Source: an uncultured Muribaculaceae bacterium (GTDB lineage: Bacteria; Bacteroidota; Bacteroidia; Bacteroidales; Muribaculaceae). From it: 64,000 nt of DNA. Below, in pieces: positions 45,524-54,491 of the stretch. A program made the translations under genes and the position numbers. The notes beneath the pieces were generated by a model. That model did no database searches. It was given only the letters and a program-made list of their open reading frames with translations, and was not told the origin of the DNA. The stretch covers positions 186,001 through 250,000 of the forward strand of contig CANQZG010000001.1 in NCBI GenBank assembly GCA_947628305.1. The letters run 5' to 3'. How positions within the stretch are numbered: the stretch's first letter is position 1; each line of letters starts with the position of its first letter.

Positions 45524-46414
45524 ATGGAAGAAAAACATAGAGCGGGTTTTGTCAACATCGTCGGCAACCCGAATGTAGGGAAATCCACCCTCATGAACGA
45601 CCTTGTGGGCGAACGTGTCAGCATCATTACATCAAAGGCACAGACCACACGGCACCGCATAATGGGCATCGTCAACACGCCCGAATACCAGATTGTATTC
45701 TCCGACACCCCCGGTGTGCTCGCCCCCAAATACAAGTTGCAGGAGAGCATGTTGAACTTCAGCGAAGGTGCGCTCACCGACGCCGACATACTCCTGTATG
45801 TCACCGATGTGGTCGAAGACCCAACCAAGAACGCCGACTTCCTCGCCAAGGTGGCCAAGGAAAAAATCCCGGTTCTGCTCGTCATCAACAAAATCGACCT
45901 TGTCAAAGACCAGAAACAGCTTGAGGACATCGTCATCAAATGGGAGTCGCTGCTCCCCAACGCCGAAATCTTCCCCACCTCGGCCAAGGAACATTTCAAC
46001 GTTAAAGGCGTGATGGAGCGTATCGTCCAACTGCTCCCCGAGTCAGCCCCCTATTTCGGCAAGGACGCACTGACCGACAAACCGGCACGATTCTTCGTCA
46101 CCGAAATCATCCGTGAGAAAATCCTGCTCAACTACGATAAAGAAGTGCCATACTCGACCGAGGTCATCGTGGAGAAATTTGACGAAAGCACTGACTCCAT
46201 CCACATCATGACCGTGATTTATGTCGAGCGCGACAGTCAGAAAGGTATCATCATCGGCAAAGGCGGCTCGATGTTAAAGAAAGTCGGGACTGAGGCACGC
46301 AAGGACATAGAGAAATTCTTCGGCAAAAGAGTCTACCTTGAGATGTTCGTCAAGGTCGAACCCAATTGGCGCAACCGCGAGAACAAGCTGAAGGCGTTTG
46401 GCTACATCGAATAA
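45524..46414 (+). CDS. era: GTPase Era
   Basis: 296 aa GTPase that binds 16S rRNA and aids 30S maturation. G1 is [10 protein letters not shown] (residues 13-22), G3 DTPGVL and G4 NKIDL. The C-terminal KH domain has GIIIGKGGSMLKKVGTEARK. It is complete and typical. The ATG lies nine bases after MITE-like element B, which separates it from fabH. A promoter for der is embedded in its last codons. Confidence 0.97.
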   Translation: MEEKHRAGFVNIVGNPNVGKSTLMNDLVGERVSIITSKAQTTRHRIMGIVNTPEYQIVFSDTPGVLAPKYKLQESMLNFSEGALTDADILLYVTDVVEDPTKNADFLAKVAKEKIPVLLVINKIDLVKDQKQLEDIVIKWESLLPNAEIFPTSAKEHFNVKGVMERIVQLLPESAPYFGKDALTDKPARFFVTEIIREKILLNYDKEVPYSTEVIVEKFDESTDSIHIMTVIYVERDSQKGIIIGKGGSMLKKVGTEARKDIEKFFGKRVYLEMFVKVEPNWRNRENKLKAFGYIE

Positions 46415-46428
46415 TTTGGTTAATTTTG
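46397..46428 (+). promoter_or_regulatory. Promoter of der inside the era 3' end
   Basis: TTTG (46397-46400), exactly 20 bp, TAATTTTG (46421-46428). The predicted start is about 26 nt before the der ATG. Confidence 0.75.
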
Positions 46429-46459
46429 CAAAAACAAACAAGAAACAACTCTATTCATC

Positions 46460-47779
46460 ATGGGTCAAATGATAGCAATCGTGGGTAGGCCCAATGTCGG
46501 TAAATCAACATTGTTCAACCGTCTCACCCAAAGCCGCACGGCAATCACCAACGAGGAGGCGGGCACCACGCGTGACCGCCAGTATGGCAAGGTCGACTGG
46601 AGCGGCAAGGAATTTTCAATCGTCGATACAGGCGGATGGGTTGTAAACTCCGATGATATCTTTGAGGAAGAAATCAACAAACAGGTCCAGGTCGCAATCG
46701 AACAGGCCGATGAAATCCTGTTTGTCGTGGACGCGATGAACGGAGTGACCGACCTTGATGACAAGGTGGCCGAAATCCTGCGCAAATCCACCAAACCCGT
46801 GATTCTTGTCGCCAACAAGGTCGACACCAACGATTGGCTCTATAACGTCCCCGAGTTCTATTCGCTCGGACTGGGCGAGCCTATGCCCATATCGAGCATC
46901 AACGGTTTCGGCACGGGAGACCTTCTCGATGAAGTTGTCGCAAAAATGCCCGAAAAACCTGTCGATGAAGAAGATAACCTCGATGACATCCCCAAATTTG
47001 CAATCGTAGGGCGTCCTAATGCCGGGAAATCATCGTTGATTAACGCATTCATCGGCGAGGACAGGCACATCGTCACCGACATCGCCGGAACGACCCGCGA
47101 CAGCATCTACACACGATACAACAAGTTCGGTTTTGACTTCTATCTTGTTGACACCGCCGGAATCCGCAAGAAAAACAAGGTCAACGAGGATATAGAGTAT
47201 TACTCGGTGATACGCTCGATACGTGCCATCGAGGCATCCGACGTGTGCATCCTGATGATTGACGCCACCCGTGGAATCGAGGGACAGGACGCCAACATCT
47301 TTTCCCTCATCCAGCGCAACAAGAAAGGACTCGTGGTATGCGTCAACAAATGGGACCTCGTCGAGGACAAATCCCAGAATGCAATCAGGCATTTCGAGGC
47401 GGCGATACGTGACCGCTTCGCCCCGTTTGTCGATTTTCCCATTATCTTCACCTCGGCCCTGACAAAACAACGCATCTTCAAGGTGCTCGAGACCGCCGTT
47501 AAAGTGTACGACAACCGCAAACGCGCCATCCCCACCTCCCAGCTTAACACCGTCATGCTTGAGGCCATCGCAGCGTACCCGCCTCCTGCCAACAAGGGCA
47601 AATATGTCAAAATCAAGTATGTGACTATGCTTAAAGGCTCGCCCATACCGACATTCATATTCTTCTGTAACCTCCCGCAGTGGGTCAAGGACCCCTACCG
47701 TCGTTACCTTGAGAATAAAATCCGCGACAACTGGGACTTCCACGGGACACCTATCAACGTTTTCATGCGACAGAAATAA
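46460..47779 (+). CDS. der: GTPase Der (EngA)
   Basis: 439 aa with two consecutive GTPase domains and a C-terminal KH-like domain, needed for 50S assembly. G-domain 1 has [14 protein letters not shown] and DTGGW; G-domain 2 has [25 protein letters not shown] and NKWDL. The KH-like end contains [18 protein letters not shown]. It has its own promoter and ends 14 bp from a convergent gene without an obvious terminator. Confidence 0.97.
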   Translation: MGQMIAIVGRPNVGKSTLFNRLTQSRTAITNEEAGTTRDRQYGKVDWSGKEFSIVDTGGWVVNSDDIFEEEINKQVQVAIEQADEILFVVDAMNGVTDLDDKVAEILRKSTKPVILVANKVDTNDWLYNVPEFYSLGLGEPMPISSINGFGTGDLLDEVVAKMPEKPVDEEDNLDDIPKFAIVGRPNAGKSSLINAFIGEDRHIVTDIAGTTRDSIYTRYNKFGFDFYLVDTAGIRKKNKVNEDIEYYSVIRSIRAIEASDVCILMIDATRGIEGQDANIFSLIQRNKKGLVVCVNKWDLVEDKSQNAIRHFEAAIRDRFAPFVDFPIIFTSALTKQRIFKVLETAVKVYDNRKRAIPTSQLNTVMLEAIAAYPPPANKGKYVKIKYVTMLKGSPIPTFIFFCNLPQWVKDPYRRYLENKIRDNWDFHGTPINVFMRQK

Positions 47780-47793
47780 TCTCTGTCATTGCA

Positions 47794-49080
47794 TCATCTA
47801 TCTTTGCCGACAGTGAACCGAAGTCCTATATTCAGATTAAAGTTAAACGGTCGGTCCTTATAAACGGTTTTTATGGGTGAACCGTTATCATAATAGTAAA
47901 TCATGCCCGGTTCCACATACAGCCCGACCACTGAAGAAGCATTGAACTGAAAACCAGCTGACACATTGGTCGACCACTGTAGCGAACGCACCTTGGTGGA
48001 TTCTGATTGAGTGCACCGTTCCTCATGGTCGAGAATAACAGTCTGCTTGGTTTTCCCACTGACACATTTCTCGACGAGCACACCAGCCGATGCATACATC
48101 TCAAGTTTATGCCATCGCAAAAAACTGTATCGGACATTTAACGGTAGACCGACATAATGCAACGTCTGTATCCCTGACAGGCAATGGCTTTCACTGCCGA
48201 ATTTCAAATCGGAGGTAAGATTGGTGTATGTAACGCCAGTGCCTAATGACAGCCTGTCATTAATACGGTAATCAAAGGAAATTCCAGTCCTGACCGGTAA
48301 TCGGTGTCTAACCTCATTCACTATATCCTTACCATGGTTAAACAGTAACACTCCGACCTTGGGACTATCTTTCCAATCAGTATTGTCAGGCCCGATTGAA
48401 GTTCCTTGAATACCGGCTGATGCCTGATTAAACGATGAGTTAAAGCCTCCTGAAGTGTATGCGCTGATTGCCAATCGACCCGCCGGACGGTTGTCACCCC
48501 CTTTAGTGTATATCAGATTGTTTCCACGACCATTGACGATGTGCATTTCACGGTTCTTGGAGACATCCACCGGCTGCTGCACCATGACAGTATCTGTGGC
48601 CGCTCCATCCGGCTCTACGATGTTCTCCACTATCTGTTTTTCGTAGACATTCAAATTGTTTTCATCGACAGTCACAACCGCCGTCCGATTGTCCGGAACA
48701 CCATCATGACATATCGTTATATCGTCCACACGTCTCTTATTCTCACTTGACTCAACATCTTTTTCATGAACAAAATCTCCTGTCTGGATTAAGGCGACAT
48801 CATCAATGGCCCCACACATTCTTACTGACAATGGTGCCCCAGGGGGGGACAATTCAATGTTTCCTCCCCAATATGAAATGCTAAGGCACACAGCTAAGAC
48901 TGCGGCAACCGCGGCGACACATCTAATCCAAGCCATCATGATTGCACTGACATCAGTAGGCCTACTGATGTCAGATGCCCTTTTCAACTCTGATTCGATA
49001 TTATTCCACAGCCCATCCGGTTCTTCGACCTGGAAGTCTCCCATACGGTCATGGATATCGTTTAACCATTTGTCTTCCAT
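47794..49080 (-). CDS. Dual-membrane anti-sigma protein (Dma-like): cytoplasmic head, inner-membrane helix, outer-membrane barrel
   Basis: 428 aa. Residues 1-45 (WLNDIHDRMGDFQVEEPDGL) form a soluble acidic head like small anti-sigma domains. One helix follows (about 48-70, IMMAWIRCVAAVAAVLAVCL), then about 130 residues of low-complexity periplasmic linker. From about 205 on the sequence is a PorT-like beta-barrel (GISFDYRINDRLSLGTGVTY, GLYVEPGMIYYYDNG, and the final strand NFNLNIGLRFTVG). A single chain would span both membranes. Its gene overlaps the ECF sigma gene by 19 bp. This is the design of the Dma proteins of B. thetaiotaomicron, which control vesiculation through their sigma partner (from memory). 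Confidence 0.8.
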   Translation of the reverse strand: MEDKWLNDIHDRMGDFQVEEPDGLWNNIESELKRASDISRPTDVSAIMMAWIRCVAAVAAVLAVCLSISYWGGNIELSPPGAPLSVRMCGAIDDVALIQTGDFVHEKDVESSENKRRVDDITICHDGVPDNRTAVVTVDENNLNVYEKQIVENIVEPDGAATDTVMVQQPVDVSKNREMHIVNGRGNNLIYTKGGDNRPAGRLAISAYTSGGFNSSFNQASAGIQGTSIGPDNTDWKDSPKVGVLLFNHGKDIVNEVRHRLPVRTGISFDYRINDRLSLGTGVTYTNLTSDLKFGSESHCLSGIQTLHYVGLPLNVRYSFLRWHKLEMYASAGVLVEKCVSGKTKQTVILDHEERCTQSESTKVRSLQWSTNVSAGFQFNASSVVGLYVEPGMIYYYDNGSPIKTVYKDRPFNFNLNIGLRFTVGKDR

Positions 49081-49652
49081 ACCGTTAATGTTTCAAATGT
49101 TGACTGATATTCTATGATTCGTGACGCAAGCATCGCCTTTGCCCTATGCAGTTGTGATGCCGAGGTCCCCTCTTTTATGTTTAACATCCGCGCTATCTCT
49201 TTGTGGCTTTTCCCTTCTATTATGTAGAGATTGAAAATAGTCCTATATCCGTCAGGCAATTGACGTATCAATTCATATATGACACCTGTCGGCACCAGGT
49301 CTAAGTCAGGACCTTCAAATGGTATTGTGTCCTCGACAGCGGTCAGTTCTGCAAATTCAAAAGTCCTTGCTCTTTTCAAGAATTTCAAAGATTCATTCAC
49401 GACAATACGGCTCATCCAGCTTCTAAGAGAACCCGAACCGCGAAATTCAAACGTATTCAGAGCGGAGAAAATTTTTATAAAACTGTCCTGCAAGACATCC
49501 TTGACATCTTCAGGATTTAGTATATAACGTGAGCACACGGCTGTAAGATAGCGGATGTGAAGCATGTATATAGACCTTTGAGCCACAGAATCACCATCCC
49601 GTGCCTGGTTCAAAAGTATCCTTTCATTATCAATAACATCCGATGATGCCAT
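49062..49652 (-). CDS. ECF-type RNA polymerase sigma factor
   Basis: 196 aa with sigma region 2 (SRYILNPEDVKDVLQDSFIK) and region 4 (LPDGYRTIFNLYIIEGKSHK, then EIARMLNIKEGTSASQLHRA). The start at 49652 is preferred because the upstream extension of the frame is encoded by an inverted repeat. The 3' end overlaps the dual-membrane anti-sigma gene by 19 bp, as expected of a sigma/anti-sigma pair. Regulon members are unknown, but the NigD-like gene directly upstream on the same strand is an obvious candidate. Confidence 0.92.
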   Translation of the reverse strand: MASSDVIDNERILLNQARDGDSVAQRSIYMLHIRYLTAVCSRYILNPEDVKDVLQDSFIKIFSALNTFEFRGSGSLRSWMSRIVVNESLKFLKRARTFEFAELTAVEDTIPFEGPDLDLVPTGVIYELIRQLPDGYRTIFNLYIIEGKSHKEIARMLNIKEGTSASQLHRAKAMLASRIIEYQSTFETLTVWKTNG

Positions 49653-49663
49653 GGGCTCACTAA

Positions 49664-49695
49664 GAGGAGGCTGTTGCAAAACCGTAACAGCCTCC
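49664..49695. repeat. Hairpin between the NigD-like and sigma genes
   Basis: 10-bp arms (GGAGGCTGTT 49667-49676 and AACAGCCTCC 49686-49695). TAA stands on both sides (49661-49663 and 49696-49698), like the borders of the MITE-like elements. No T run follows on either strand, so a classical terminator is unlikely. Confidence 0.55.
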
Positions 49696-49710
49696 TAAAA
49701 ACATTTGCTT

Positions 49711-50445
49711 TTAATATATTTCTTTACCACACAAAGATATGGCATCCTCGGATGAAACAGGAGGCATATCACGCATCTTCAGGTCAAACTCGGCTGACTT
49801 TTCCCCTGAGAATGATTGCCAACGTAATTTAATTTTGACGATTTCATCGGCATGCGGGATTTTGTTGAGATTAAAAGCTATCAATGCGTCCCCGACACGC
49901 CCTTCAGTATCACCATTGGCATTATGCCGCAATTCCATTTCAAAAGCATCTTCAGGATTGTCTCCTGTAAGAAGATTGATGACATGCGGTATATTAGAAT
50001 CCCCCCAATTAGTGCGAATGCGCATTGTAACATATCCGTCTTCGGCAACAGTCACCCAGTCCTGAACTATCTCAATCGGGTCTTTCCCATAAACGGCATC
50101 GTTATCAGCCACCGACATGACAGGGTCTTTTGTCCTTATACTGTCAATCCAGTTCACATGTACATTTTTCATGACAGACTTTGAATCAGACCCTTGGATT
50201 TCAGTATAGTTAACCAATGCCCTTACCTCCTTATTTCCAAATGGAGACGACTTTAGATTAGTCGGATTAAGGACGGTAGCGTCATCCAGGTTCATCACAA
50301 ACGAACCGTCGGCATTGGGACAAACGGTAACAAGTCCCGTTGGTAAAATAAACGCAGAATAATCATCTGTATCATTAGTACATGACTGAAAGAGCGATGA
50401 AAATCCAAAAATTCCGATGAGTGTTAATAGTGATTTCTTTTTCAT
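49711..50445 (-). CDS. NigD-like lipoprotein
   Basis: 244 aa lipoprotein (signal ending LFQSC, then TNDTDDY). The two-domain NigD pattern is visible: an N-terminal beta domain with ALVNYTEIQGSDSKSVMKNV and a C-terminal domain with VTVAEDGYVTMRIRTNWGDS, MELRHNANGDTEGRVGDALI and IKLRWQSFSGEKSAEFDL. NigD proteins are widespread in Bacteroidota and poorly understood; one is reported to be required for the hypervesiculation seen in Dma mutants of B. thetaiotaomicron (recalled, not checked). Here the gene lies 58 bp upstream of an ECF sigma and its Dma-like anti-sigma, suggesting one regulatory unit. Confidence 0.82.
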   Translation of the reverse strand: MKKKSLLTLIGIFGFSSLFQSCTNDTDDYSAFILPTGLVTVCPNADGSFVMNLDDATVLNPTNLKSSPFGNKEVRALVNYTEIQGSDSKSVMKNVHVNWIDSIRTKDPVMSVADNDAVYGKDPIEIVQDWVTVAEDGYVTMRIRTNWGDSNIPHVINLLTGDNPEDAFEMELRHNANGDTEGRVGDALIAFNLNKIPHADEIVKIKLRWQSFSGEKSAEFDLKMRDMPPVSSEDAISLCGKEIY

Positions 50446-50603
50446 ATTATCTATATTTTATTGACATTCACTAATAAAATCCAATTTAATAAAATCCTTG
50501 CACAAATAATAATTTTTTTCAAAAGATTCACATCCTCTTATTCCTCCGTGACAATGGTATGAATTTCCGTAATGTCGGTAGGCTGCTTCTTCAAGCGGCC
50601 TAT

Positions 50604-50611
50604 TAATTTTG
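50604..50611 (+). promoter_or_regulatory. -7 box of the DXS-like gene
   Basis: TAATTTTG, 26 bp before the ATG at 50638. No -33 TTTG at the usual distance. Confidence 0.4.
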
Positions 50612-50637
50612 CAAACATAAACAAAATTATAGACACT

Positions 50638-52392
50638 ATGAATCTAAACGACATCCATTCGCCCAAAGACATAAAAAATTTAGACCTAAGTCAGTTAAAG
50701 GAACTTTCAGCACAGCTGCGCGACTCCCTGCTGACCAAGCTCTCACGTCACGGCGGCCACATCGGGCCCAACCTCGGCGTTGTGGAGCTGACCGTTGCAT
50801 TGCACCGTGTATTCGACGCCCCCAAGGACAAACTTGTCTTTGACGTCTCACACCAAAGTTACGTCCACAAAATGCTCACAGGCCGCATCGAGGCATTCAC
50901 TGTCCCCGCGCACTATGACGACGTAACAGGATATACATGTCCGCGCGAGAGCGAATATGACCTCTTTGAAATCGGCCACACCTCGACATCGGTATCACTC
51001 GCCACAGGACTCGCCAAGGCACGCGACCTACAAGGCGGCAATGAAAACGTCATCGCAATCATCGGCGATGGCTCGCTAAGCGGTGGCGAGGCGTTCGAAG
51101 GTCTCGACTTCGGTGCCGAACTTGGCTCCAACTTCATTGTCGTGGTAAACGACAATGACATGAGCATCGCCGAGAATCACGGCGGCCTATATGAGAATCT
51201 GCGACAGCTTCGAGAGACCGACGGCAAATGCGAGACCAACTATTTCCGCTCGCTCGGCTACGACTACCGGTTTGTACCTTACGGCAACGACATCGAGTCT
51301 CTCATCGCGGCATTAACCGAGGTCAAGGGTATCGACCATCCCATAGTCGTGCATGTCGCCACCCAGAAAGGCAAAGGATATGCCCCGGCCGAGGAACACC
51401 GCGAGCAGTTCCATTACGGTGCGCCGTTTGACATACCCACCGGCAATCCGCTGAACATCAGCCAACGGGCCAATTATGCCGACATCTTCGCCGACTATAT
51501 GCTCGACAGGATGAAAAAGGACAATACCGTTGTCACCATCACTGCAGGCACTCCCAGTGTCATAGGGTTCACACCCGACCGCCGCATCGAAGCCGGACGC
51601 CAATTTGTTGATGTAGGTATCGCCGAGGAACAGGCCGTGGCCATGCTGTCAGGCCTCGCTAAAGGTGGGGCGAAACCCGTTTTCGGGGTCGCGAGCACAT
51701 TCATCCAACGCGCCTACGACCAAATCTCACAAGACCTTTGTATCAACAGCAATCCGGGCGTAATAACCATATTTTACGGTTCGGTGTTCGGCATGAACGA
51801 CATGACCCATTTAGGGTTCTTCGACATTTCACTCCTGTCCAACATCCCCAACCTTGTCTATCTCGCGCCGACGTGTAAGGAAGAATACATCGCCATGCTC
51901 GGCTGGGCAATCGACCAGAATGAACACCCGGTTGTCGTGCGTGTCCCCGACATGGCCGTAATCGAAACAAATCGAGAGTACCCGACCGACTACAGCGACC
52001 TCAACAAAAACGTGGTCGAGCGTAAGGGTAGCCGTATCGCAATCATCGGCGTAGGTTCATTCCTCCCGCTCGCGTCACAAGCGACTGATATTCTTGCGAC
52101 AAAAGGAATCGAGGCCACTCTCATCAACCCTCGCTTCCTGTCGGGACTCGACACCGATTTACTAACGTCACTCCTTGACGACCACGAGACTGTCATCACC
52201 CTTGAGGATGGCATTATCGACGGTGGATACGGCCAAAAAGTCGCATCATTCTACGGCAACACCAATATGAAGGTCCTCAACCGTGGATTGCGCAAGAAAT
52301 TCCTCGACCGATACAACGCCAACGAAATCGTGACGGAGTGTCATCTTACACCCGAACTCATCGCCGCCGACGCAATCGCTACGCTGGGATAA
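50638..52392 (+). CDS. DXS-like thiamine-diphosphate enzyme with altered substrate motif
   Basis: 584 aa, shorter than classical 1-deoxy-xylulose-5-phosphate synthase (about 620). The thiamine-diphosphate part is intact: GGHIGPNLGVVELTVALH, DVSHQSYVHKMLTGR, IIGDGSLSGGEAFEGLD, and catalytic Glu in VDVGIAEEQAVAM. The diagnostic DRAG-x-V-G-x-D-G-x-T-H motif of DXS reads FYGSVFGMNDMTHLG: the positions of E. coli Arg420 and Asp427 are Tyr and Asn. The residue after it is Asp. The enzyme probably uses a different acceptor or donor, so the name DXS should be treated with care. It ends at a strong terminator. Confidence 0.82.
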   Translation: MNLNDIHSPKDIKNLDLSQLKELSAQLRDSLLTKLSRHGGHIGPNLGVVELTVALHRVFDAPKDKLVFDVSHQSYVHKMLTGRIEAFTVPAHYDDVTGYTCPRESEYDLFEIGHTSTSVSLATGLAKARDLQGGNENVIAIIGDGSLSGGEAFEGLDFGAELGSNFIVVVNDNDMSIAENHGGLYENLRQLRETDGKCETNYFRSLGYDYRFVPYGNDIESLIAALTEVKGIDHPIVVHVATQKGKGYAPAEEHREQFHYGAPFDIPTGNPLNISQRANYADIFADYMLDRMKKDNTVVTITAGTPSVIGFTPDRRIEAGRQFVDVGIAEEQAVAMLSGLAKGGAKPVFGVASTFIQRAYDQISQDLCINSNPGVITIFYGSVFGMNDMTHLGFFDISLLSNIPNLVYLAPTCKEEYIAMLGWAIDQNEHPVVVRVPDMAVIETNREYPTDYSDLNKNVVERKGSRIAIIGVGSFLPLASQATDILATKGIEATLINPRFLSGLDTDLLTSLLDDHETVITLEDGIIDGGYGQKVASFYGNTNMKVLNRGLRKKFLDRYNANEIVTECHLTPELIAADAIATLG

Positions 52393-52400
52393 GAGACCCA

Positions 52401-52462
52401 TTAGGAATTAGGAATTAGCCATATCCTGCGAAATTAAACTTCGCAGGACATGGCTAATTTTT
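52401..52462 (+). terminator. Terminator after the DXS-like gene (with heptad repeats)
   Basis: 18-bp near-perfect stem (52415-52432 and 52440-52457, one mismatch) with T run 52458-52462. Its left edge merges with two and a half TTAGGAA heptads (52401-52418). Confidence 0.88.
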
Positions 52463-52559
52463 GCATCTTTTTGTGACAAATATTAACATCGCACAATATT
52501 TTTATAACAAATTATTGCAATATACACGAAATAAACTTATATTTGTCAGCGATTGCTAA

Positions 52560-52726
52560 GAGTCTGAAGTCATCTTGACCTTTGAATCGTTGACATTTCC
52601 AGGCATTCTTGAGGACGTTTTGGGGTTGTTTCAAGGGAGTGATGCGGGCATCGTGACCTCTTGTCAATCTGCGATTTACCTAAAGATTCATCATTGCCAA
52701 TTTAACATTGATTATTAAACATTCTC
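52560..52726. mobile_element. MITE-like element C (167 bp), inverted and divergent
   Basis: TAA stands on both sides (52557-52559 and 52727-52729). The right end (ATTAAACATTCTC) is a terminal-repeat match. On the minus strand the element carries the core GGTCACGATGCCCGCATC shared with A and B, so it is in the opposite orientation. The left end (GAGTCTGAAGTCATCTTGAC) instead matches the mini-element at 61411. The rest of 52.46-52.75 kb shows no gene. Confidence 0.55.
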
Positions 52727-52749
52727 TAATTATACTTAACCGTCAGCTT

Positions 52750-54351
52750 ATGAAAAAACTGTTACTCTCGTTTTTCTCTGCGATGCTTTGCATCGCGTCC
52801 GTCGCACAACCGGCCACGCCCGACTTGACCGGTCTTTCAAAGAATCCTCCGACACGTATTTCCGTCAAACGGCATGCGCCCACGGGAATCGTCAACGCAC
52901 CGTCAGCCAAGGTTGCCACCGGGCAATGGACTGAATGGAAACAATTCTGCACAGGTGTCTTCGAAATGGATGATATGTTCGCCGCCTTCACAGGTATGAA
53001 TGAATGGCAAGGCAAATTCCCCGGTATCGTAGTCCAGCAACGACAAGACACAGGCGATGAAAACATCCAACAATTCTGCTTCAAAGGAGTCTTTAACGAC
53101 ATAGACCTTGTCGTCGACTACAATGCCAGTACCCGGCTGCTCAAGGTCGCGCCTCAGGAAATAGGCATCGACTATTTCGGTATGGGCATGATTTCGGCAA
53201 TGGACATGGCTACATGCTACGCCACTATCTGGAAACCCGGCGCAGACCATACGCAAGAAGAGATAGACGCAGCAATCGCGATGTACGAGCCTTACAATTA
53301 TTTTATCCCTGTGCTTGGCCGTTTCTACATCTATTTCGGGTTCACAATCCCCGGCATGGATGATGTGATTGCCATTAGCGACTGCACGTTACAACTCGAC
53401 GGCTATCCCGATTTCACTCCCGAAATCATCGGCGAAAAATACCTCGACAGCGATAACCCCGAGATGGAAATCAAATTTGCCAAGGAAGCATCATCGGCAC
53501 GCTATGCAACCTTCCCCGGTCTGGTACGTCAGGCCGACATCGATGCCGTGGTCAAAGGCGGAAACGGAATATCATCCATCGCACAAAGCGGCAAAATCAA
53601 GATTCCTGCACAAAACCTCAACAAACTAAGCAACATCATTGTCATCACATTCGATGACAAAGGCGAAGAACTGGAATACGCATCCAAAATCTTCACGGTT
53701 GTCGATGATGAGACCACAAAATGGAAATCGCTCGGCAAAACAGAATTTATCTGTGACATCCTTGAGGGTACAGTCAAAGAAGTTGAGCCAAGCGTCATTC
53801 AAGCTGAAATACAAGAAAACATCGCGACCCCCGGCCTTTATCGTCTTGTAAACACCCACGGAGAGAGCCATCCTTTGAACCAGGCAGGACAATCCGACAC
53901 CGGTCACAACCATTATCTCACCTTTGACGCTACCGACCCCGACTGCGTACTCATGGACGCACATGACCTCGGTGTCGATTGGGGAGGAGGTTCATTTGTC
54001 GTAATTAGCGAGGCATCCTACCAAATGTCAAGAGGCAAGACAAAAGAGCAAGTTAAAGATAAAGCCGGTAAATTAGCCGACGGTAAAATAACATTCCCGG
54101 CCAAAGGATTGTCACTATGGTGCGAGGATTGGACTCCGTTCGACGGAGAGAACGGAGCCTTGTATGTCGCCAACGAGTCTGGCAAATTCAGTGTGAAAAT
54201 CCCAGACCCGTCAGCCATTACAACCATCGATGACGATGACAATGCCCCCATCGAATATTTCAATCTTCAAGGCATACGCATTGACAATCCCGTAGACGGC
54301 CTTTACATACGTCGTCAAGGCAACCGTGCTGCCAAGATTATGATGAAATAA
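52750..54351 (+). CDS. Secreted protein with short T9SS-like C-terminal tail
   Basis: 533 aa. The ATG at 52750 opens a signal peptide (KLLLSFFSAMLCIASVAQ) with Gln as the predicted first mature residue. The body has no motif I recognise; it contains repeated beta-type segments and many Asp/Gly turns. The last 35 residues (IEYFNLQGIRIDNPVDGLYI, then RRQGNRAAKIMMK) have the Y-x-L-x-G-x-R plus G-L-Y-I pattern that ends many secreted proteins of Muribaculaceae and Prevotella, likely a compact sorting signal. It ends at a perfect hairpin terminator. Confidence 0.75.
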   Translation: MKKLLLSFFSAMLCIASVAQPATPDLTGLSKNPPTRISVKRHAPTGIVNAPSAKVATGQWTEWKQFCTGVFEMDDMFAAFTGMNEWQGKFPGIVVQQRQDTGDENIQQFCFKGVFNDIDLVVDYNASTRLLKVAPQEIGIDYFGMGMISAMDMATCYATIWKPGADHTQEEIDAAIAMYEPYNYFIPVLGRFYIYFGFTIPGMDDVIAISDCTLQLDGYPDFTPEIIGEKYLDSDNPEMEIKFAKEASSARYATFPGLVRQADIDAVVKGGNGISSIAQSGKIKIPAQNLNKLSNIIVITFDDKGEELEYASKIFTVVDDETTKWKSLGKTEFICDILEGTVKEVEPSVIQAEIQENIATPGLYRLVNTHGESHPLNQAGQSDTGHNHYLTFDATDPDCVLMDAHDLGVDWGGGSFVVISEASYQMSRGKTKEQVKDKAGKLADGKITFPAKGLSLWCEDWTPFDGENGALYVANESGKFSVKIPDPSAITTIDDDDNAPIEYFNLQGIRIDNPVDGLYIRRQGNRAAKIMMK

Positions 54352-54370
54352 TCATATAATCCATTTCTTT

Positions 54371-54414
54371 AACATCGATGGGTTGCGACACTATAGTCGC
54401 AACCCATCGATGTT
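54371..54414. terminator. Perfect 19-bp-arm hairpin after the secreted protein gene
   Basis: AACATCGATGGGTTGCGAC (54371-54389) and its exact complement (54396-54414) with a 6-nt loop. T run weak (ATTCTT), so termination is likely but not certain. Confidence 0.75.
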
Positions 54415-54491
54415 ATTCTTCCGTTCTGGAAACATTTCTTGATGCCGATGTGTTGTTATATAAGAATCCAATAATGACAATATATAACGAT

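Noticed and set aside
49653-49679. Nine-codon extension at the start of the ECF sigma gene
   Set aside because: These codons are encoded by one arm of the hairpin at 49664-49695; the next Met gives a normal sigma N-terminus.
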